Positions 6,791-10,383 of a stretch of 10,383 bases of DNA are shown here, piece after piece. Both the position numbers and the translations under genes were made by a program. Positions within the stretch are counted from its first letter, which is position 1; each line of letters begins with the position of its first letter. The DNA is from Scytonema sp. UIC 10036. GTDB taxonomy: Bacteria > Cyanobacteriota > Cyanobacteriia > Cyanobacteriales > Nostocaceae. Under the pieces are notes generated by a model that was not told the origin of the DNA, did not search any database, and saw nothing but the letters and a program-made list of their open reading frames with translations. The DNA lies in contig NZ_WJFC01000322.1 of assembly GCF_009725235.1 (NCBI RefSeq), positions 1-10,383 on the forward strand, in the 5' to 3' direction.

Positions 6791-8881
6791 TTGATTTGCA
6801 GCTTAACAAATGGAATTCCTATTATTAACAGCTTGAAGTTAATTAGTCCAGAATTGATTATAACACCTCAGTCATTGTTTCACCCATTCAGAACTAGATC
6901 GATTAGTTTAAGCAAAGGAATTAACTTGATTGGAGATGTTAATTTTGAGAATCTCCATGCAAATTTTGCTAATTTTATTCACAGTCAGTTAGGAGTTACC
7001 TGCTTAAAGGTTTATATTACTTTTAATCCTGTAGGCTTGGTTAATTTAACGGGTAATATTCCAAGAAATATTCTGCTATATTCCCTAAATGATTTTAATG
7101 CTACTTTTAGTAATTTGCTTTTAGGGTTAGATATTGGATCTGATTTAAAACCAAGTTTTGGAGTAACCGGAAACTTGGCTATCCAAGGCTACGATCCCAC
7201 GCAAAAAGACGAACCTGTATTATTTCTTGCTGGCAAACTTGCCCTCGAACCCGAATCCATAACCGCATGCTTCTTTCAAGAAGGTAAAAACTCTTGGTGT
7301 AATCCCTATGGCTTGGTAGGAACTGAACTTCGCAATATTGGTTTTCAAGGAGGTGGAACTTATTTACCTCCCTACTTCGATAACTTTGGTTTCATTGGAA
7401 ATTTAAAATGGCAAGAAGTAGACCTTGAGGTAGCATTTCTCTTAGACACTAACGATCCTAAGAAATTAGCTTTTCTTTTAACGACCCATGAGCCAGTTAA
7501 CTTAGTCGATTTGTGGCAAGGACCAATCGCTTCTGGTGTTCTGAAGCAAGCAAGTTCCTCAATCAGTTTAGTAAACAAAACATTAGAATTTTTAAATACC
7601 TTTTTGGACTTAAACATCGAATCCATAGATCGCCATGGAGACGGAAAACTCGATCCCTTAGTAAAGTATGTTCTTTTCCCAACGACAATTGCAGGTCAAC
7701 CGATATCAGAAGGGTTGGAAATTAATGGCAAGATGACTGCTTGGGGACATGAGGCGACCTTAACCCTTTATGGTGACAAAACTTTCAATAAAGTTGAGGG
7801 TTCTTTGAATGTTCCTGAAATCGATTTAGGATTTCTGAAAATTGGCGGAACGAATGACGATTGTTTAGATTTAGCTCTGAAAGTAACGCCTAATGAGCAA
7901 TATCTTATGGGGGATGGTTACGTTAAGTTTTTTGACAATGAAATTGCGAAGGTTGAATTTCAGATTACGCCTACCAATGTCATCTTTAAAGACTTTGACC
8001 TGAGTTTGGTCAATCTGTTAGCTATTGATGTTGATACCCTTAGTATTGAGCTTGAATCTGGCTGTGGGAGTGGTATTGGAAAGATTTTAGTGTTGGGAAA
8101 TACTTTAGCAGGTACTACGTTTGATTTTACCAGGGATAGTTTGACTCTGAAGAACACCAAGCTGAATTTAGCAGGTTTCTTGACTGTCGATCTTCCAACT
8201 CTCACGGTTAACGTGACAAATAAGAGTGCGTCGGGAACAGGAAATATTACTGCTTTTAATCAATCTTTAGGGAGCGGTACTTTATCATTTAACACTTCTA
8301 ATACTTCATTCGTCACCATTGATAACGGTTCTCTCGGTTTAGGGGATGTTGTGAAGCTGAACGTTCCTAGTTTCAAAGTCGATTTAACAAATAAAAAGCT
8401 TTTTGGTGTTGGAGATATTACTCTCCTTGGCAAACAATTCACTTCATCAGGCATTAGCCTCAATGAAAGCGGATTTCAAGCTCACAGTAATTTCAATTTT
8501 GGTATTTTAGCTTTCAGTGGTGCTACAGTCACTTTCAACAAAAAGACTAATGGTAACATTGATAACTCTGCTAGTGTTGCGGGAAACCTCAAGTTTCTAG
8601 GTTATAATTTTGCTAACGTCACTGCTAGCGTTAATAGCTCCAGATTAACTGTGTCTGGTAGCTTCAATTTTGGTGGTCTTTTCATCCTCAAAGGAGCTAA
8701 CAATAAGAAAAATGCAACCATAACACTTAACAAAGCAAAGAATGAGGTATATAGATCTGTCAGTATTGCTGGGAGTTTTTATCTGTTGGGCAAAGAGTTG
8801 ACTTCGCTCGCTGTTAGCGAGCAAGGTCAAACTTTAAAAGTTTTCGGCATAAAAATTATCGGAAAAGCTGAAAGGAATTAA
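6791..8881 (+). CDS. Large beta-rich repeat protein of unknown function (open 3' part of a damaged gene)
   Basis: A 696-codon open frame ending TAA 8879-8881. I do not recognise the family. TTG 6791 is only the first possible start after the stop at 6776; there is no ribosome binding site before it, and coding homology appears to continue upstream, so the real N-terminus is missing. Residues 1-350 are a non-repetitive region with conserved-looking blocks such as GFIGNLKWQEVDLEVAFLLD and a calcium-loop-like DRHGDGKLD at 280-288. Residues 359-696 consist of about six degenerate repeats of 53-61 residues, each with a G-x-G or A-G turn, alternating hydrophobic strands and recurrent words (NKxxxGxG, LGKxFTS, SGSFNFG). 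No membrane helix or signal peptide is visible. A long beta-structured surface, adhesion or lipid-channel protein is conceivable but unproven. It meets the minus-strand gene at 8878 tail to tail. Whether any product is made is unclear. Confidence 0.7.
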   Translation: MICSLTNGIPIINSLKLISPELIITPQSLFHPFRTRSISLSKGINLIGDVNFENLHANFANFIHSQLGVTCLKVYITFNPVGLVNLTGNIPRNILLYSLNDFNATFSNLLLGLDIGSDLKPSFGVTGNLAIQGYDPTQKDEPVLFLAGKLALEPESITACFFQEGKNSWCNPYGLVGTELRNIGFQGGGTYLPPYFDNFGFIGNLKWQEVDLEVAFLLDTNDPKKLAFLLTTHEPVNLVDLWQGPIASGVLKQASSSISLVNKTLEFLNTFLDLNIESIDRHGDGKLDPLVKYVLFPTTIAGQPISEGLEINGKMTAWGHEATLTLYGDKTFNKVEGSLNVPEIDLGFLKIGGTNDDCLDLALKVTPNEQYLMGDGYVKFFDNEIAKVEFQITPTNVIFKDFDLSLVNLLAIDVDTLSIELESGCGSGIGKILVLGNTLAGTTFDFTRDSLTLKNTKLNLAGFLTVDLPTLTVNVTNKSASGTGNITAFNQSLGSGTLSFNTSNTSFVTIDNGSLGLGDVVKLNVPSFKVDLTNKKLFGVGDITLLGKQFTSSGISLNESGFQAHSNFNFGILAFSGATVTFNKKTNGNIDNSASVAGNLKFLGYNFANVTASVNSSRLTVSGSFNFGGLFILKGANNKKNATITLNKAKNEVYRSVSIAGSFYLLGKELTSLAVSEQGQTLKVFGIKIIGKAERN
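7865..8878 (+). repeat. Six degenerate tandem protein repeats of about 55 residues
   Basis: Within the 696-residue frame the units start at residues 359, 417, 471, 528, 581 and 642, giving lengths 58, 54, 57, 53, 61 and 55. Each has the plan: hydrophobic strand (LTVNVTNK, FKVDLTNK, TFNKKTNG, ATITLNKAKN), a small-residue turn (GSGIG, SGTG, FGVG, SVAG, SIAG), then a strand ending in a [KD/S]xxxLGxxx word (ILVLGNTL, ITLLGKQF, LKFLGYNF, FYLLGKEL). Divergence is high, so this is an old protein-level repeat and not a recent DNA duplication. Confidence 0.68.
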
Positions 8882-9318
8882 CTTACCTTTGTCCCAACAA
8901 GGAATTTATCTACATCTCTTGCTAGAAAGTAAGAATTATTGATTTGAATAATTTCATACACTTCTGTTCTCAGCAAAGAACTAACACTAGCTACCATATC
9001 TGCAAGATGTACTTTAGGTAATACTGGTAACTGGAAATTGAAAAATGACTTAGGAACAGTTTTAACAATTAAACACAATTTTCTGTCATTTATATGCCAC
9101 ACGCCAGTAAATTTATTACCTGTTATTAATTCTCTTGGTTTGGATAAAAAGAATGTTTGAATTCTGGTTTGTTCATAAGTCATATCATCTTTAAATGAGA
9201 TAGAAAATTTTTCCCAATCTGTATTAAAACGCCATTTTCCAAAAAGTAAAATTTCTATTTCTACATCTGAGAGATTCATATTCTTGATAAGCTCTATTTT
9301 TGAGCGATTGTTAGTCAT
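8878..9318 (-). CDS. Conserved-looking hypothetical protein, 146 aa, coupled to the GUN4 gene
   Basis: Intact gene, ATG 9318-9316 to TAA 8880-8878. I do not recognise the family. The protein is soluble in character, with no signal peptide and no membrane helix. A short helical N-terminus (SKIELIKNMN) is followed by alternating hydrophobic and polar stretches that look like beta strands: EILLFGKWRFNTDW, FSISFKDDMTYEQ, NKFTGVWHINDRKLCLIVKT, YEIIQINNSYFLARD. The G-K-W and F-T-G-V-W-x-I words recall small lipocalin-like barrels, but that is only an impression. Its ATG overlaps the TGA of the GUN4-domain gene (ATGA), so it is probably translated by coupling and may act with that protein. Its stop overlaps that of the large plus-strand gene in TTAA (8878-8881), leaving no room for a separate terminator. 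Confidence 0.8.
   Translation of the reverse strand: MTNNRSKIELIKNMNLSDVEIEILLFGKWRFNTDWEKFSISFKDDMTYEQTRIQTFFLSKPRELITGNKFTGVWHINDRKLCLIVKTVPKSFFNFQLPVLPKVHLADMVASVSSLLRTEVYEIIQINNSYFLARDVDKFLVGTKVS
9315..9318 (-). promoter_or_regulatory. ATGA stop/start overlap (translational coupling)
   Basis: On the minus strand the TGA of the GUN4 gene (9317-9315) overlaps the ATG of the next gene (9318-9316). No separate strong Shine-Dalgarno is visible for the second gene, which supports re-initiation by the same ribosomes. Confidence 0.75.
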
Positions 9319-10383
9319 AAGAAAGTATCGTTACAAATTTTTACACGTGAAAAGAATAAGTGCATCTGCCATACAAGCCATGACCCGACCCGCCAAGCTC
9401 CCATTGAAAGGGGTTCCGCAGATGAATTTAGGGATAGCTCAAAAAGATTCTGGTCATAATGTAACCATTTGACCGGTAGGTGTCCCATGGGTGTCATGGG
9501 GGATAAATTAAAAGTGAGTTGGTCATATTCTAACCAGATTCCCTCTTTTCGCCAACCAAGGCGATCGCCAAGTCTCTTTTCTGTTTCATAATCTACTTGA
9601 CCACCTATTTCGCTCCAAATACTTTGCTGAATACTAAAGCCGAAATAACCACGGCTGTATTGTTGCCAAAGGCGATCGATGGTATGAAGAGCTGTACAAG
9701 AAAAGTTATTAATATCTTCTTTGTAAACTTCATTCCAATCATTTCTACCCATGATTTTTAGCATTAATTTAGCAGTTTCAATATCGGCTTCTTTCCACTT
9801 GTACTGTTCGAGGAGCTTCTGTAGTTGACTATAATCGATATTTCTACTGCTTGGAAATTCTTTTATCAATGTAACATCATTATTGCTTGTGTCTACCAAT
9901 TCTATTTTTTCAAGAGAAGGTATAGAATTTGTAGCAACAACATTTGTCTCTTCTATTCCCAGCAATTTTCTTTGAATGACAAGTCGATCTGACGTATAAT
10001 TAGATATTGAGTCAATGACTTTATCTAAAGTAATGATATCATCACTTAGTTCAAAATTATGAAATTTTTCATCTAAGAATTGAGATTTATTAAAAGCATC
10101 TTTTAATCTATGTTTTTTTTCGTAACTTACTACTAATATATCGAGAAACTTGTCAGAAATTGTATCTGTTTCTTCTAGTTTTAATAAATTCAAGGGAGAA
10201 TTTAAAGCACTATCTGCTAAATTCTTAATTTCCCCTACAGTTGCGTAAAAATCTGCATCTAATTTTACCACTTCATCTATTAAAGATTGAAATGGACTAA
10301 AGTACTCTTGTAAAAAATTTTCAAGATTGACTGCTGTTTCAGCTATTTTTGCTATCTCTTGACGAATTTTTGTGGCTCTTATC
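9315..10383 (-). CDS. GUN4-domain protein with long helical N-terminal region (5' end outside window)
   Basis: The frame is open from the right edge (first whole codon 10382-10380) to TGA 9317-9315, so at least 355 residues are visible. The GTG at 10271 is unlikely to be the start because in-frame coding (RQEIAKIAETAVNLENFLQE) continues upstream of it. Counting from that GTG, residues about 146-265 are a GUN4 domain: YSQLQKLLEQYKWKEADIET, TIDRLWQQYSRGYFGFSIQQ, ETEKRLGDRLGW and MGHLPVKW. The characteristic tail WRVGSWLVWQMHLFFSRVKI ends the protein. GUN4 proteins bind porphyrins and stimulate Mg-chelatase in chlorophyll synthesis. This is not the short stand-alone regulator: the N-terminal part is long, charged and helical, perhaps coiled-coil, as in the multidomain GUN4 proteins of cyanobacteria, some of which may have signalling roles. 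It forms a translational unit with the 146-residue gene downstream. Confidence 0.92.
   Translation of the reverse strand, partial: IRATKIRQEIAKIAETAVNLENFLQEYFSPFQSLIDEVVKLDADFYATVGEIKNLADSALNSPLNLLKLEETDTISDKFLDILVVSYEKKHRLKDAFNKSQFLDEKFHNFELSDDIITLDKVIDSISNYTSDRLVIQRKLLGIEETNVVATNSIPSLEKIELVDTSNNDVTLIKEFPSSRNIDYSQLQKLLEQYKWKEADIETAKLMLKIMGRNDWNEVYKEDINNFSCTALHTIDRLWQQYSRGYFGFSIQQSIWSEIGGQVDYETEKRLGDRLGWRKEGIWLEYDQLTFNLSPMTPMGHLPVKWLHYDQNLFELSLNSSAEPLSMGAWRVGSWLVWQMHLFFSRVKICNDTFL
9561..9568. repeat. HIP1 octamer GCGATCGC
   Basis: Second perfect HIP1 palindrome, inside the GUN4-domain coding sequence where it encodes part of the RLGDRLGW block. It shows that the intact right part shares the cyanobacterial signature with the decayed left part. 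Confidence 0.8.

Noticed and set aside
7372..8830. Several open frames antisense to, or overlapping, the large plus-strand frame
   Set aside because: They are shadows of a long continuous coding frame with regular protein repeats.
9284..9472. A 62-codon plus-strand open frame
   Set aside because: It is antisense to the C-terminal end of the GUN4-domain gene, including its SRVKIC tail, and has no support of its own.

Overview
The window looks like a low-GC cyanobacterial chromosome, probably from a filamentous, Nostocales-like organism. The evidence is two HIP1 octamers (GCGATCGC at 963 and 9561), a GUN4-domain gene, and several long palindromic dispersed repeats of the type common in Nostoc-like genomes. 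No ribosomal or other marker gene is present, so the genus is not fixed.

The striking property is decay. From the left edge to about 6.79 kb almost every recognisable gene is broken by stops and frameshifts, yet long stretches of good protein homology survive in alternating frames. In order these are: a SbmA/BacA/YddA-like ABC exporter with fused membrane and ATPase domains (2-1668, plus strand, left end cut by the window); a 570-base block of palindromic repeats; then, on the minus strand, the relics of three Fe(II)/2-oxoglutarate-type oxygenases. Read 5' to 3' these are a phytanoyl-CoA dioxygenase (PhyH) relic (5290-4507), a JmjC/cupin_8 relic that starts only 10 bases after it (4496-3711), and a second, different PhyH relic (3158-2241). 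All three relics still show an HxD iron-binding motif and a distal histidine. Their order suggests the ruins of a small tailoring-enzyme cluster, possibly for a secondary metabolite. The product cannot be told from the sequence.

An AT-rich spacer and a 137-base composite palindrome (5700-5836) follow. Next comes a very large plus-strand gene of unknown function: its first part (about 6038-6790) is riddled with lesions, while its last 696 codons (6791-8881) are fully open. The C-terminal half of that open part is built of about six degenerate tandem repeats of 53-61 residues and looks beta-rich.

The right end is intact. A minus-strand pair runs in from the right edge: a GUN4-domain protein with a long helical N-terminal region (9315-10383, 5' end outside the window) and a 146-residue protein of unknown function (8878-9318). 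They are joined by an ATGA stop/start overlap, so the two are probably translated together. The small gene meets the big plus-strand gene tail to tail with overlapping stop codons in the palindrome TTAA.
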